A stretch of DNA of 64,000 bases, from assembly GCA_003605115.1 (NCBI GenBank), contig QZKY01000005.1, positions 92,648 to 156,647 on the forward strand, written 5' to 3'. Shown here in pieces: positions 47,231-56,534 of the stretch. Below the pieces are notes generated by a model, which ran no database searches, had not been told where the DNA came from, and worked only from the letters and a program-made list of their open reading frames with translations. Origin of the DNA: Oxalobacter sp. Its GTDB lineage: Bacteria > Pseudomonadota > Gammaproteobacteria > Burkholderiales > Burkholderiaceae_D. The position numbers and the translations under genes were made by a program. The number at the start of each line of letters is the position of its first letter. Within the stretch, counting starts at the first letter, position 1.

Positions 47231-48196
47231 TCAGACAGTATGCGGACGAACGAGGTTCACTGGCGCGCCGCGCACGAAGGCTTCAATGTTGTCGATGAGT
47301 TGGTCGGCGAGTCCCTGTGCCGCCTCGTCGCTTGCCCAAGCGACATGCGGTGTGAGCAGAAAATCCGGGCGATCGAGCAAAGCCATGAAAGGATGATCAA
47401 GCGGCGGCGGTTCCACGCTGACGACATCGAATGCCGCGCCGGAAATCTGCCCCGCTTCCAGTGCAGACCCCACAGAATATTCATCCACCAATCCGCCGCG
47501 TGCGGTGTTGATCAGCAACGGACGGCGCTTCATCAATGCAAATTCCGGTGCGCCGATCATATTGCGCGTGGCTGGCGTGAGTGGGCAATGCAATGTGATG
47601 ACGTCAGATTGCGCAAGCACATCTTCGAACGGCGTGTAGGGGGTGCCCATGTCGCTGCGGCCTTTGTGTGCCGAGAGTAGCACGCGCATGCCGAGCGCGC
47701 GTCCCATCTCGGCGACTGCTGAGCCGAGCACGCCTTCGCCGATGACGCCGAGTGTGGCGCCGTGCAGTGCGCGAATCGGGTAATCGAAAAAACAAAATTG
47801 CTTCGCCTGCTGCCAGCGTCCCGCACGTACGGCATCACGATACGCGACGATGCTCCGACGCAAGGCAAAAATGAGTGCGAAAGTGTGTTCTGGCACGGTG
47901 ACCACCGCGTAGTTGCGGATGTTGCTGACCACGATGTCCTTTGCTGCACAAGCAGCGATGTCGACGTTGTCGGTGCCGGTTGCAGCGACGGCCACCATGC
48001 GCAACTTCGGCGCGGCAGCGAGCAACTCGGGCGTGAGACGCACCTTGTTGACGATGAGGATCTCGGCATCGGCAATGCGTGCAGCCACTTCGTATGGCGC
48101 AGTGCGACCATAGACTTGCAACGTGTGTTCGAATGTCGGGCGGCGCAGCGTGGTTTGCGGGGAGAGCGTATCGCGGTCGAGAAAGACGATTTTCAT
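47231..48196 (-). CDS. D-2-hydroxyacid dehydrogenase (glycerate/hydroxypyruvate type)
   Basis: NAD(P)-dependent reductase of 2-oxo acids such as hydroxypyruvate or glyoxylate, 321 residues. The cofactor motif is LGVIGEGVLGSAVAEMGRAL (GxGxxG with Glu at the second position). Catalytic Arg is in INTARGGLVDE, Glu in SVEPPP and His in LTPHVAWAS. It overlaps the CitE-like gene before it as ATGA. With a lyase and a CoA-transferase in the same operon, glyoxylate or hydroxypyruvate is a sensible substrate, but that is inference. Confidence 0.88.
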   Translation of the reverse strand: MKIVFLDRDTLSPQTTLRRPTFEHTLQVYGRTAPYEVAARIADAEILIVNKVRLTPELLAAAPKLRMVAVAATGTDNVDIAACAAKDIVVSNIRNYAVVTVPEHTFALIFALRRSIVAYRDAVRAGRWQQAKQFCFFDYPIRALHGATLGVIGEGVLGSAVAEMGRALGMRVLLSAHKGRSDMGTPYTPFEDVLAQSDVITLHCPLTPATRNMIGAPEFALMKRRPLLINTARGGLVDEYSVGSALEAGQISGAAFDVVSVEPPPLDHPFMALLDRPDFLLTPHVAWASDEAAQGLADQLIDNIEAFVRGAPVNLVRPHTV

Positions 48197-49050
48197 TTCA
48201 TTCTTTCAAGCAGTGCACGCGCACGCAGATACACCGGCTTGTCGATCATTTTGTCGTTGACCTTGATGGCGCCCTTGCCTTCCGCGAAAGCCGCATCGAA
48301 TGCGCTCACAATCTCGCGCGCTTCAGTCACTTCCGCAGGGGTGGGCGTGTAACAAGTGTTGATCGCTTCCAGAAATTTGGGATGCACGACCATCGCGCCG
48401 TAAAAGCCGAGCGTGCGTGCCTGTTCCAGCTTCTCGCGGAATTGTGCGACATCGCCCAGATTCGCGATGGAAGCGATGAAACCAATCGGCTGAATGCCCG
48501 CCGCGCGTGAGGCATGCAGCACCATCATGCTCGGCACAGTGAGCGCTTCGGGCATGGGAAGGCTGCCGCAATCCAGTGAAAAATCTTCGCTGCCGAGCAT
48601 CATGCCCATCACGCGTGGATCGGCGGCAGCGATGTCATACAGCTTCGGGAGCGCTGCGGCGCTTTCGATTTGCAACAGAAATTGCACGCTGCCTTTTTTG
48701 AGATGAGCCATCGATTCCAGATCGGCGACGAGTGCTGATAGTAATTGCACGTCACGCGGATGTTCGATCTTGGGCAGCACCACCAGATCGAGTCCGGGAT
48801 TGACGGCAGCACGCAAATCGGTGACGGCGGTATTGAGATCGCCGTTGATGCGCACAGCCACAGCTTTGCCAGCTTCTTTCAGACGTGCGTAGGATTGCGT
48901 CAGGGTATTGCGCGCTTCAGTTTTGCGGCTGGGGTGGGTACCATCTTCCAGATCCAAGATGACGATATCACACGGTTGCTTGAGCGAGCTGGTGATCAGT
49001 CGATCATTGTCGGCAGGAACGAAGAGGAAAGACCGAAAGCGAAACTTCAT
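48193..49050 (-). CDS. HpcH/HpaI-type CoA ester lyase (CitE-like)
   Basis: 285-residue TIM-barrel lyase of the CitE / malyl-CoA / citramalyl-CoA family. RSFLFVPADNDRLITSSLKQ opens the protein; VILDLEDGTHPSRK and VRINGD supply metal and substrate sites, and LLQIESAAALPKLYDIA the catalytic Glu region. It likely cleaves or forms a 3-hydroxyacyl-CoA. I start at ATG 49050, after AAGGAG; it overlaps the CoA-transferase stop (ATGA). No citrate lyase partners (CitD, CitF) are nearby, so it is not citrate lyase. Confidence 0.85.
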   Translation of the reverse strand: MKFRFRSFLFVPADNDRLITSSLKQPCDIVILDLEDGTHPSRKTEARNTLTQSYARLKEAGKAVAVRINGDLNTAVTDLRAAVNPGLDLVVLPKIEHPRDVQLLSALVADLESMAHLKKGSVQFLLQIESAAALPKLYDIAAADPRVMGMMLGSEDFSLDCGSLPMPEALTVPSMMVLHASRAAGIQPIGFIASIANLGDVAQFREKLEQARTLGFYGAMVVHPKFLEAINTCYTPTPAEVTEAREIVSAFDAAFAEGKGAIKVNDKMIDKPVYLRARALLERMK

Positions 49051-50222
49051 GGTTTGTTCTCCTTTTTGCCCAGCCATTTTTCATTGTCTTGCCCGACGGT
49101 CGGGGCCGCGCGGCGAATCGGCGGACGCTGACCATTGATCTTGTAAGGCGCGCCATGTATCGAGACGGTTTGGCCTTCCGGCGATGTGGTCGGTACGAGG
49201 AATTGTCGGTCGACCATGTAAGGGTGTGTCATCAAATCGCTGATGTCGCAAATTGCACCAGCGGTGATGTCGCGATCCTCGAAGAATTGCAGTGCTTCTT
49301 CCAACGTGAGTTGTTCCAGATGTTTCTGGATGAGATCGTCGAGGGCGTCGATGTTTGCGAGTCTTGCTTCATGTGTGGCAAAGCGAGGATCTTGCAGTGC
49401 ATCCGGATAGCCGATGCCTTCAAAGAGTCGCTTCAGCGTGCCTTCCATGCCGGCAGAGAGCGCGATCCAGCGATCGTCTTTTGTGCGGTAGACGTTGCGG
49501 GGCGCGTGCGTCGGCGAGCGACTGCCGGATCGCGGGTAGACCTGGCTCGTGAGTTCGTATTCCGCCGCCTGTGGGCCGAGGATGGAAAACAGCGGCTCAA
49601 ACAGCGAGAGATCAATTTCCTGCACGACGGGTTCGGCGCGCGTGCGCTGCTGATGCATCGCGGCCAGCGCAAGTGTCGCGCCGTAAATGCCGGCGACCGA
49701 ATCGGCCATCGCGAACGGCGGCAACACCGGCGGCCGGTCGGCGAACCCATTCATGGCGGCGAGGCCGGTCATCGCTTCGATCAGCGAACCAAACCCGCCC
49801 TTGGATGCAAACAGGCCATCCTGTCCCCAGCCGGAAATGCGCACGACCACGAGGCGCGGGTTCAGCGATTGCAGTTTTGTTTTGTCTAGCCCCATGCGCT
49901 CCAGCGTGCCGGGGCGGAAATTTTCTACCAGGATGTCGGCTTGCTTTAGCAAGTCATGTAGATGCGCCATGTCATCCGGTTTGCGCAGATCGAGAGCAAC
50001 ACTTTGCTTGTTGCGGGCATAGGCGAGCCAGTAGGTACTCACGCCCTTGCGACGCCAGGCGCGGAGATCGTCGCCGTTGCCGGGCGATTCCACTTTGATG
50101 ACATCTGCGCCCAGATCGGCCAGCACGTGGGTCATCACGTTGCCCGAGACCAGTCGCGACAGGTCGACAACGGTGATCCCGGCAAGCGGGAGTGATTTAT
50201 TATTTAGGGTGGTTTCAGTCAT
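49047..50222 (-). CDS. CaiB/BaiF family (class III) CoA-transferase
   Basis: 391 residues. LAGITVVDLSRLVSGNVMTH and VIKVESPGNGDDLR are family hallmarks, and the conserved catalytic Asp is in PFAMADSVAGIYGA. The GGAGG site is inside the first codons of the longer frame, so ATG 50222 is the better start than 50234. First gene of a three-gene operon, joined by ATGA to the lyase. It probably loads a hydroxyacid with CoA for cleavage by the lyase. The acid cannot be identified from sequence. Confidence 0.87.
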   Translation of the reverse strand: MTETTLNNKSLPLAGITVVDLSRLVSGNVMTHVLADLGADVIKVESPGNGDDLRAWRRKGVSTYWLAYARNKQSVALDLRKPDDMAHLHDLLKQADILVENFRPGTLERMGLDKTKLQSLNPRLVVVRISGWGQDGLFASKGGFGSLIEAMTGLAAMNGFADRPPVLPPFAMADSVAGIYGATLALAAMHQQRTRAEPVVQEIDLSLFEPLFSILGPQAAEYELTSQVYPRSGSRSPTHAPRNVYRTKDDRWIALSAGMEGTLKRLFEGIGYPDALQDPRFATHEARLANIDALDDLIQKHLEQLTLEEALQFFEDRDITAGAICDISDLMTHPYMVDRQFLVPTTSPEGQTVSIHGAPYKINGQRPPIRRAAPTVGQDNEKWLGKKENKP

Positions 50223-50396
50223 GCAGGCCTCCATTTTTGCAAGACATCATAGAGAAAAGTGGTCGATAGGGGAATGACTTGTTTGTTCAGGTCAAGGCAT
50301 ACGGAAACAGAAAAACTCGCGAAAAACGTGTTTTCAGCAATGAAATATGAGAGAGAAACAGAGCGCAGACACGAATTGACTGCGAGAGAGGAAGTT

Positions 50397-50483
50397 TGGT
50401 GCCGGGAGCCGGAATCGAACCGGCACGCCCTTTCAGGCGCGAGATTTTGAGTCTCGTGCGTCTACCAATTTCGCCATCCCGGC
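50397..50483 (-). tRNA. tRNA-Leu(CAA)
   Basis: Read on the minus strand the 87 bases begin GCCGGGATGGCGAAATTGG and end GGCACCA, so CCA is encoded. The acceptor arms GCCGGGA / TCCCGGC pair. The anticodon stem CGAGA / TCTCG holds loop CTCAAAA, anticodon CAA, reading UUG codons. The long variable arm fits a class II leucine tRNA. No integrase or phage gene adjoins it. Confidence 0.95.
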
Positions 50484-50497
50484 GACGCAGAGGCGCC

Positions 50498-50526
50498 ATT
50501 ATCCACGATTTGGGGTTTTCCGGCAA
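50498..50526 (-). promoter_or_regulatory. Promoter of tRNA-Leu
   Basis: Minus-strand TTGCCG (50521-50526), exactly 17 bases, GATAAT (50498-50503), then a G+C-rich GGCGCC discriminator typical of stable RNA promoters. The -35 overlaps a perfect dyad GGCAACC-GGAC-GGTTGCC at 50522-50539. Confidence 0.65.
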
Positions 50527-50581
50527 CCGGACGGTTGCCAGAGGTACAATACCGTTTTCTTTCCCCTTTTTTGGCGCGAAA

Positions 50582-51097
50582 ATGGCTTCTTCTGTCATCG
50601 GCATCATCGGTTGGTCTGGTAGTGGTAAAACGACGCTGCTGGAGAAGCTTTTGCCTCTCCTGATCGCACGTGGTTTGCGCGTGAATGTGATTAAGCATGG
50701 TCATCACGAGGCCATGCTGGAACCCCCGCACAAGGATACGGCGCGCTTTCGTGCAGCGGGCGCGGCGGAGGTGGTGTTTGCTTCATCCACACGCTTTGCG
50801 ATCATGCATGAATTGCGCGATGAACCGGAGCCGACGCTGGAGATGCTGGTGGCGCGGCTCGCGCCAGCCGATGTGACATTGGTGGAGGGGTTTCGTTCTG
50901 CGGATATTCCGAGACTGGAAGTGTATCGTCCGGGAGTGGGCAAACCACCACGCCATCAGGATGAGCCGAACATCATTGCAGTAGCATCCGATCAACCGCC
51001 CCCTCCGGGTTGGGACGGTTCGCGCACATGGCTGGATTTGAACGATACGGAAGCAGTATTGGTGTGGCTGCTTCGCACGGCTGGTTTGCAAGCCTAA
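50582..51097 (+). CDS. mobB: Molybdopterin-guanine dinucleotide biosynthesis adaptor MobB
   Basis: GTP-binding protein helping MobA attach GMP to molybdopterin, 171 residues. The P-loop is GWSGSGKTT at residues 10-18; [15 protein letters not shown] text ([11 protein letters not shown]) and [20 protein letters not shown] are family motifs. The start at 50582 is preferred because the longer frame crosses the tRNA. It makes sense beside a bis-MGD formate dehydrogenase 7 kb away, though not in its operon. Its end overlaps the opposite-strand ABM gene by four bases. Confidence 0.93.
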   Translation: MASSVIGIIGWSGSGKTTLLEKLLPLLIARGLRVNVIKHGHHEAMLEPPHKDTARFRAAGAAEVVFASSTRFAIMHELRDEPEPTLEMLVARLAPADVTLVEGFRSADIPRLEVYRPGVGKPPRHQDEPNIIAVASDQPPPPGWDGSRTWLDLNDTEAVLVWLLRTAGLQA

Positions 51098-51396
51098 ATC
51101 GTTTGTCCAAACAAATTGAAATGCTCTACGACTGGCGGGTTCGCAAAGAACGGCCCAACAATGCTGCGCCATTCGGTGAATGCGGGGGACTCGCGGAAAT
51201 CAACCGTATGGTTTTCCAGTGTCGCCCAGTAAAACATCAACACGTAACGTTCAGGTGACTCAATACCGTGATTCAGGCGGTAGCCTTGAAATCCCTTGGT
51301 CTTGGTGATGACCTGATCCAGTCCGCGTTGCAACGCAGTCTGGAATTCCGCTTGTTTGCCGGGCTGGATGCGGATGTCTACGAGTTCGAGAATCAT
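51094..51396 (-). CDS. Antibiotic biosynthesis monooxygenase (ABM) domain protein
   Basis: 100-residue ferredoxin-like dimeric alpha/beta barrel protein: [18 protein letters not shown] at the start and [20 protein letters not shown] in the middle. Members are cofactorless monooxygenases or small-molecule binders; function here unknown. ATG 51396 follows GGGGAG; the frame is open 13 codons further without a site. It converges on mobB. Confidence 0.8.
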   Translation of the reverse strand: MILELVDIRIQPGKQAEFQTALQRGLDQVITKTKGFQGYRLNHGIESPERYVLMFYWATLENHTVDFRESPAFTEWRSIVGPFFANPPVVEHFNLFGQTI

Positions 51397-51461
51397 GAAG
51401 GCTCCCCAGTGTGTTGAAAGGCGCGATTCTATCATTCAAACGCAATGTGTTAATGCGTTTG

Positions 51462-52382
51462 TCATGCGGCGAAGGTCATGGTGTCGCGAATTTGCTTGTC
51501 AAACACGACGAGCACATCACAGGATGCGGCACTCGCTATGTGCGAGGTGACGCTGCCGATAAGCAGTTCTTCCGTGACATGTGTGCCGTGCTTGCCCACG
51601 ACGACGAGATCGCAACCCGTCGTCTCAAGGAAAGACAAAATTTTGGCTGGCGCATGGCCATCCAGAATCCGCTCAACATAATCAGATTTGCGCAAGCCGC
51701 ATCTGAGTGCCAGTTCATCCAATTGATGCGAGGCTTTTTCAAGAGCGCTAACGCGGTATTTGGCGATGATTTCCTCGTCGACACCAGCGTAACGCATCTT
51801 GCCTTCGAAAGGGACTTCCGTTACATGGCTCAGGATGAGTTGTGCTTGCGGCGCAATGTCATGCGCAAGACGAATCGCTTTTTCGGAAGCCGGGGAAAAA
51901 TCAATGGCGATAAAAATGCGCTGATAAGGATTGTTGGGTGCTTGTTTGACAATCAGAATGGGGCATTGGCTTTGGCGGAGCAGGCGTGCCGCCGTGGATC
52001 CGAGCGCTAACGGTTGCACAGCATCACGGCCATGTGCACCGATTAAAACGAGTTCGACTTCGGCCTTGTCAACATAGACCGGCAACGCATAGATTGGTAG
52101 CCCATTTTCGAGTTCAATATGCGCAGAAACGCCGTGGTTGCGGGATACATCAGATGCAATGGCATGGAGTTGTGCATCAGCATCCTGCCGAATGGTTTGA
52201 ATAATATCGTCAGAGCGATTGCCGAGAAGTTCACGTAATGGCGCAATGGCTTGAACGCCCAGGGCATGCATAATAGTGAACTTCGCATTCAGTGCGCTCG
52301 CGATCTGAAATCCGCGATCAACAGCGTGTAGTGAAGCGTCGGATAAATCCGTGGCAGCGAGAATGTGGTGCAAGGCGGTCAT
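51462..52382 (-). CDS. Tandem universal stress protein (UspA x2)
   Basis: 306 residues made of two Usp domains (about 1-147 and 152-294). Each has an ATP-binding G-2X-G-9X-G(S) motif: GAHGRDAVQPLALGS and GKHGTHVTEELLIGS. The first domain starts HHILAATDLSDAS. Tandem Usp proteins bind nucleotide and act in stress survival; the exact role is unknown. AGGGAGTG precedes the start. Alone on its transcript as far as seen. Confidence 0.92.
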   Translation of the reverse strand: MTALHHILAATDLSDASLHAVDRGFQIASALNAKFTIMHALGVQAIAPLRELLGNRSDDIIQTIRQDADAQLHAIASDVSRNHGVSAHIELENGLPIYALPVYVDKAEVELVLIGAHGRDAVQPLALGSTAARLLRQSQCPILIVKQAPNNPYQRIFIAIDFSPASEKAIRLAHDIAPQAQLILSHVTEVPFEGKMRYAGVDEEIIAKYRVSALEKASHQLDELALRCGLRKSDYVERILDGHAPAKILSFLETTGCDLVVVGKHGTHVTEELLIGSVTSHIASAASCDVLVVFDKQIRDTMTFAA

Positions 52383-52414
52383 ACATCACTCCCTGGAAAA
52401 TGCAAGGGCTTAGT

Positions 52415-53662
52415 TTACTCTCGATGGAGCCATTTGTGGATACCCAGCCCCGCCGCGCGGCCAGTCGCCAAACACGCTGTGATCAGATAGCCCCCAGTTG
52501 GCGCTTCCCAGTCCAGCATTTCGCCTGCGCAAAAAAGGCCGGGATGTGTGCGCACCATCAAGTTGTCATCCAGCGCTTCAAACATGACGCCGCCTGCGGA
52601 GCTGATGGCTTCGACAAGTGGACGCGTGGCTATCAGGCGCAGTGGCAGCGCTTTGATGGCGTGCGCAAGTTGTGCAGGATCGGTAAGCGCTTCTTTGCTC
52701 GCGCATTCATGCAGCAAGGCTGCTTTTGCCCCTCGCAGGTTCAATCGACTTTGCAGATGCGACGACATCGAGCGCGAGCCGCGTGGATGCGATGCCTCCG
52801 CGATGACACGTTGCAGATCGTGACTGGGTAGCAAATCGATGAGAATGGTTGCGCTGCCTTGTGCGGCAATTGTGTCGCGCAGGAGCGCGGACAGCGCATA
52901 GATCAAGCCGCCTTCGATGCCGTGTTCCGTGATCACGCATTCACCATGGCGATGATGTTTGACGCCTTGTAAGTCGGTGAACGAAATGGCGATGGTTTTG
53001 AGCGGTTGTCCGGCAAAGCGCGTGCGCAGGTGTTCACTCCATGCAATATCAAAGCCGCAGTTTGCCGGTTTAAGGGGTGCGACGGGAATATTTTTTTCGG
53101 CGAGTTGTGCAATCCATGTACCGTCAGATCCGAGTTGCGGCCAACTGCCCCCGCCAAGTGCGAGCAAAGTCGCATCAGCCGAAACAGTGCGTTCACCGTC
53201 AGCAGTGATAAAACGCAATGCACCGTTCGTATCCCATCCTGTCCAGCGGTGCCGCATGTGAAAACGCACGCCGCGTTCACGAAGACGAGGCAGCCACGAA
53301 CGCAACAAAGGTGCAGCTTTCATGTCTTTCGGGAAAACGCGGTTGGAAGAGCCGATAAAGGTTTCGATGCCGAGTTCGTCGCACCATGCGCGCAGGTGAT
53401 CGGGGCCAAACGCAGTGAGTATCGGGGCGAGTTCTGGCTGGCGTTCGCCATAGCGTGAGAGAAATTGATTAAACGGCTCGGCATGGGTGATGTTCATGCC
53501 GCCTTTCCCAGCCATCAGAAATTTGCGGCCGACGGTTGGCATGGCATCGAAGAGATCAACCTGAATGCCAGCATTCGATAATACTTCACCCGCCATCAAC
53601 CCGGCGGGGCCGCCGCCGATGATGGTGACATGAAGCGTTTTGAGATGGGGCGATGTGGGCAT
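52415..53662 (-). CDS. HI0933-family flavoprotein, NAD(P)/FAD-dependent oxidoreductase
   Basis: 415 residues, TIGR03862-like subgroup of the HI0933/BaiN flavoproteins. The FAD Rossmann motif TIIGGGPAGLMAGEVLS begins at residue 14; GKGGMNITHAEPFNQFLSRY and RVFPKDMKAAPLLRSWL are characteristic. The C-terminal THPGLFCAGEMLDWEAPTG closes the FAD site. Substrate unknown. A family 1 repeat lies upstream. Confidence 0.88.
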   Translation of the reverse strand: MPTSPHLKTLHVTIIGGGPAGLMAGEVLSNAGIQVDLFDAMPTVGRKFLMAGKGGMNITHAEPFNQFLSRYGERQPELAPILTAFGPDHLRAWCDELGIETFIGSSNRVFPKDMKAAPLLRSWLPRLRERGVRFHMRHRWTGWDTNGALRFITADGERTVSADATLLALGGGSWPQLGSDGTWIAQLAEKNIPVAPLKPANCGFDIAWSEHLRTRFAGQPLKTIAISFTDLQGVKHHRHGECVITEHGIEGGLIYALSALLRDTIAAQGSATILIDLLPSHDLQRVIAEASHPRGSRSMSSHLQSRLNLRGAKAALLHECASKEALTDPAQLAHAIKALPLRLIATRPLVEAISSAGGVMFEALDDNLMVRTHPGLFCAGEMLDWEAPTGGYLITACLATGRAAGLGIHKWLHRE

Positions 53663-53722
53663 ATTGGCTAGCGCGAGGATTTTTTACTGCCATGGCAGTA
53701 CAGAGGATAGCCAGCAAAGTTC

Positions 53723-53785
53723 GGAAAATTCGGGGTCAGAGTCAAAATTCGCTTCGCGATATTTGACTGCTGACCCCGGTTTTCC
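53723..53785. repeat. Family 1 palindromic repeat, copy D (inverted orientation)
   Basis: 63-base palindrome: GGAAAATTCGGGGTCAGAGT on the left, ACTGCTGACCCCGGTTTTCC on the right, turn CGCTTCGCG in the middle. Relative to copy A and copy B it is flipped. It lies between mutT and the flavoprotein gene, both on the minus strand. Confidence 0.85.
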
Positions 53786-53833
53786 TCACGGAACCTTAGC
53801 GTAAGCCGGAGGAGCAGATTGGAGGTCATGTCA

Positions 53834-54250
53834 TCAAGTCGCATATCGCAAACGATCAAGCCACTCAATCAACGGTACCGTCGCAGGTAACAGCGGTTCA
53901 ACATTCAACTTGCCCTGCCATGCAAACGCCTGACCTTCCTGGCTCTTTGGTTCGCCGCGCCATTCATGGCTGATATAAAAGTGCAGTCGTACATGCGCAT
54001 GCGGATAAACATGTTCGATACAACACCAGGGTTCAGCGCTGCGCACCTCAATAGCCAGCTCTTCATAAAACTCGCGCTTGAGCGCATTCAGGATGGATTC
54101 CTTGTCTTCTACTTTTCCACCCGGGAATTCCCAATAGCCGGAATAAGGTTTGCCCGTCGGACGTTGACCGAGTAGGACATCGCCATTGGGTTTCATCAGG
54201 ATGCCGACTGCCACATCAATGGGGGTGGTGGGCTTTGTTGATGCAGTCAT
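53834..54250 (-). CDS. mutT: MutT-type Nudix hydrolase
   Basis: 138 residues, likely 8-oxo-dGTP pyrophosphatase. [20 protein letters not shown] and [15 protein letters not shown] start the Nudix box, which continues [14 protein letters not shown]. The box fits GX5EX7REUXEEXGU except that Ala replaces the last Gly. No thiamine-phosphate-synthase fusion, unlike many betaproteobacterial MutT proteins. It overlaps the ruvB stop (ATGA), putting nucleotide-pool cleaning in the recombination operon. Confidence 0.88.
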   Translation of the reverse strand: MTASTKPTTPIDVAVGILMKPNGDVLLGQRPTGKPYSGYWEFPGGKVEDKESILNALKREFYEELAIEVRSAEPWCCIEHVYPHAHVRLHFYISHEWRGEPKSQEGQAFAWQGKLNVEPLLPATVPLIEWLDRLRYAT

Positions 54251-55332
54251 GTTGATTTATCTGGCGCCGTGTTTATAGGCGCGTCCCAGAGATCGCCGCT
54301 CGGGTTTGTGCGTGGTGGCGCGACGCCAAAGTGCGCATACGCAGAAGCTGTGGCAACACGACCGCGCGGCGTGCGTTGCAGAAAACCTTGCTGGATGAGG
54401 AAGGGTTCCAGTACATCTTCGATGGTGTCAATTTCTTCACCGATGGCTGCGGCCAGATTGTTGATGCCGACGGGGCCGCCACCGAATTTGAAGAGCACCG
54501 CTTCCAGCAGTTTGCGATCCATTATGTCAAAACCAATCTTGTCGACATCCAGCATCACGAGCGCTGCATCGGCCACTGCTTTCGTGATTTCTCCCGTGGA
54601 TTTCACTTCTGCAAAATCGCGTACGCGGCGCAACAGGCGATTGGCAATGCGTGGCGTGCCGCGCGCGCGGCGTGCAATTTCAAATGCACCTTCAGGAACG
54701 ATGTTCGCTTTCAAGAGCGAGGCACTGCGTGTGACGATGCGGGTGAGTTCATCGGCGGTATAAAACTCCAGGCGCGACACAATGCCGAAACGATCGCGCA
54801 GCGGATTGGTCAGCATGCCGGCGCGTGTCGTGGCGCCGACGAGGGTGAACGGTTGCAAATCGAGTTTGACGGAACGCGCGGCAGGGCCTTCGCCGATCAT
54901 GATGTCGATTTGGTAGTCTTCCAGCGCGGGATACAGAATTTCTTCGACGACGGGTGACAAGCGATGAATTTCATCGATGAACAACACGTCGTTGGCTTCG
55001 AGATTGGTGAGGATCGCCGCGAGATCGCCCGGTCGTTCCAGCACCGGGCCGGACGTTTGGCGCAGATTCACGCCCATCTCGCGCGCAATGATGTGCGCGA
55101 GCGTCGTCTTGCCGAGTCCCGGCGGGCCGAACAACAAAGTGTGATCGAGCGCTTCGCGACGATTGCGCGCAGCAGTAATAAATATTTCCAGTTGATTGCG
55201 AATTTTTTCCTGACCGACGTATTCATCCAGTTGTTTCGGGCGCAGCGCGCGCTCAATCGCTTCTTCGTTTGGCGAGGAGGGTTCAGCGGCAACCACGCGT
55301 TGTGGTGTGAAATCGTCTGTCTGGATGCTCAT
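54247..55332 (-). CDS. ruvB: Holliday junction helicase RuvB
   Basis: AAA+ motor of branch migration, 361 residues. Walker [13 protein letters not shown], Walker [12 protein letters not shown], sensor [18 protein letters not shown] and C-terminal winged helix are all present. AAGGGGG precedes the start. It follows ruvA by 16 bases and overlaps mutT. Confidence 0.98.
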   Translation of the reverse strand: MSIQTDDFTPQRVVAAEPSSPNEEAIERALRPKQLDEYVGQEKIRNQLEIFITAARNRREALDHTLLFGPPGLGKTTLAHIIAREMGVNLRQTSGPVLERPGDLAAILTNLEANDVLFIDEIHRLSPVVEEILYPALEDYQIDIMIGEGPAARSVKLDLQPFTLVGATTRAGMLTNPLRDRFGIVSRLEFYTADELTRIVTRSASLLKANIVPEGAFEIARRARGTPRIANRLLRRVRDFAEVKSTGEITKAVADAALVMLDVDKIGFDIMDRKLLEAVLFKFGGGPVGINNLAAAIGEEIDTIEDVLEPFLIQQGFLQRTPRGRVATASAYAHFGVAPPRTNPSGDLWDAPINTAPDKST

Positions 55333-55348
55333 CGCGCGTTACCCCCTT

Positions 55349-55927
55349 TTATCCCTTGGACAGTGATTTAAGCGCAGCCTTGATACCGTCAGACACGTTC
55401 GCACCGTCCGGCACCTGTTTCATCGCCAGTGCCGCTTCTTTTTCCGAATAGCCGAGCGCGAGCAGGGCATGCAAAATGTCGGCACTGGCGTCGCTGCGCA
55501 GGACGGCGCTGGCTGAGCCAAGATCGGCGCCGAGCTTGCCTTTGAGTTCCAGCAGCAAGCGCTCTGCCGTTTTTTTGCCGATACCCGGAATTTTGGTAAG
55601 ACGCCCCGCTTCCTGCCGTGTGACCGCTTGCGACAGATCGGATACCGACATTCCTGATAGGATCGCCAGCGCGGTACGCGCGCCAACGCCAGCAATTTTG
55701 ATGAGCATGCGGAAGGTGGCGCGTTCTTCGTGCGTGCCGAAGCCGTACAGCAGTTGCGCATCTTCACGCACCACGAGGTGGGTCAGTAGCGTGAGCTTGT
55801 CGCCGAGCGATGGCAGGGTATAGAAGGTGCTCATCGGCACATCCACCTCATAGCCGACACCATTGCAATCGACCAGCAATTGGGGCGGGTTTTTTTCAAG
55901 GAGGATGCCGGAAAGACGACCGATCAT
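55349..55927 (-). CDS. ruvA: Holliday junction protein RuvA
   Basis: Tetrameric junction-binding subunit, 192 residues. N-terminal OB fold ([12 protein letters not shown]), two helix-hairpin-helix motifs ([13 protein letters not shown] and [19 protein letters not shown]) and the C-terminal RuvB-contacting domain ([16 protein letters not shown]). It lies between ruvC (57-base gap) and ruvB. Confidence 0.97.
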   Translation of the reverse strand: MIGRLSGILLEKNPPQLLVDCNGVGYEVDVPMSTFYTLPSLGDKLTLLTHLVVREDAQLLYGFGTHEERATFRMLIKIAGVGARTALAILSGMSVSDLSQAVTRQEAGRLTKIPGIGKKTAERLLLELKGKLGADLGSASAVLRSDASADILHALLALGYSEKEAALAMKQVPDGANVSDGIKAALKSLSKG

Positions 55928-55984
55928 GATGTGTGAGTACTGAAAATTGATACAGTATATGATACAGCACAGTTGACTGGATTC

Positions 55985-56530
55985 CTACCCAACCAGTCGC
56001 CCGCGTTTCATGCGCAGTCCTTTGTTTGCGGTCTTGCTGGTTAGTTTGTTGAGGGCGGCAAGGGTATTGCCACTGTGTGCGTGGCAAATGGCGACACCCA
56101 GCGCATCGGCTGCGTCGGATCCGGGGAGTTCGGGCAATGCCAGTAAACGCTGCACCATGTCCTGCACCTGTTTTTTGTGCGCCTTGCCATGACCGACGAC
56201 GGCCTGTTTGAGTTGCAAGGCGGTGTATTCGGAAACGGTGAGGTTTGCGCTCACCAGCGCGGATATGGCCGCGCCGCGTGCCTGCCCCAGTAGCAGGGTC
56301 GATTGCGGATTGACGTTGACGAAGACTTTTTCGATCACGGCGCAATCGGGTGCATAGGTGCGGATAATTTCCGACACGCCATTGAAGATGATTTTGAGTC
56401 GCTCCGGCAGTTCGGCATCGGTCGGAGTGTTGATGGTGCCGGAAGCGATATAGGTGAGTTTGCTGCCTCGCTGGCGAACGACGCCAAAGCCGGTGGTGCG
56501 CAAGCCGGGGTCGATGCCAAGGATTTTCAC
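55985..56530 (-). CDS. ruvC: Holliday junction resolvase RuvC
   Basis: Structure-specific endonuclease, 181 residues. Catalytic acids: Asp in [12 protein letters not shown] (residue 7), Glu in AVIEKVFVN and the paired Asp in [15 protein letters not shown]. Starts four bases after purH, so the ruv genes are in one transcript with purH. Confidence 0.97.
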   Translation of the reverse strand: MKILGIDPGLRTTGFGVVRQRGSKLTYIASGTINTPTDAELPERLKIIFNGVSEIIRTYAPDCAVIEKVFVNVNPQSTLLLGQARGAAISALVSANLTVSEYTALQLKQAVVGHGKAHKKQVQDMVQRLLALPELPGSDAADALGVAICHAHSGNTLAALNKLTSKTANKGLRMKRGRLVG

Positions 56531-56534
56531 CTGT

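Noticed and set aside
50397..50483. tRNA-Leu as an attachment site for an integrated element
   Set aside because: No integrase, no direct repeat of the tRNA end and ordinary genes on both sides.
55928..55984. LexA box upstream of ruvA
   Set aside because: The expected CTGT-N8-ACAG inverted form is not present; the repeats there are direct.
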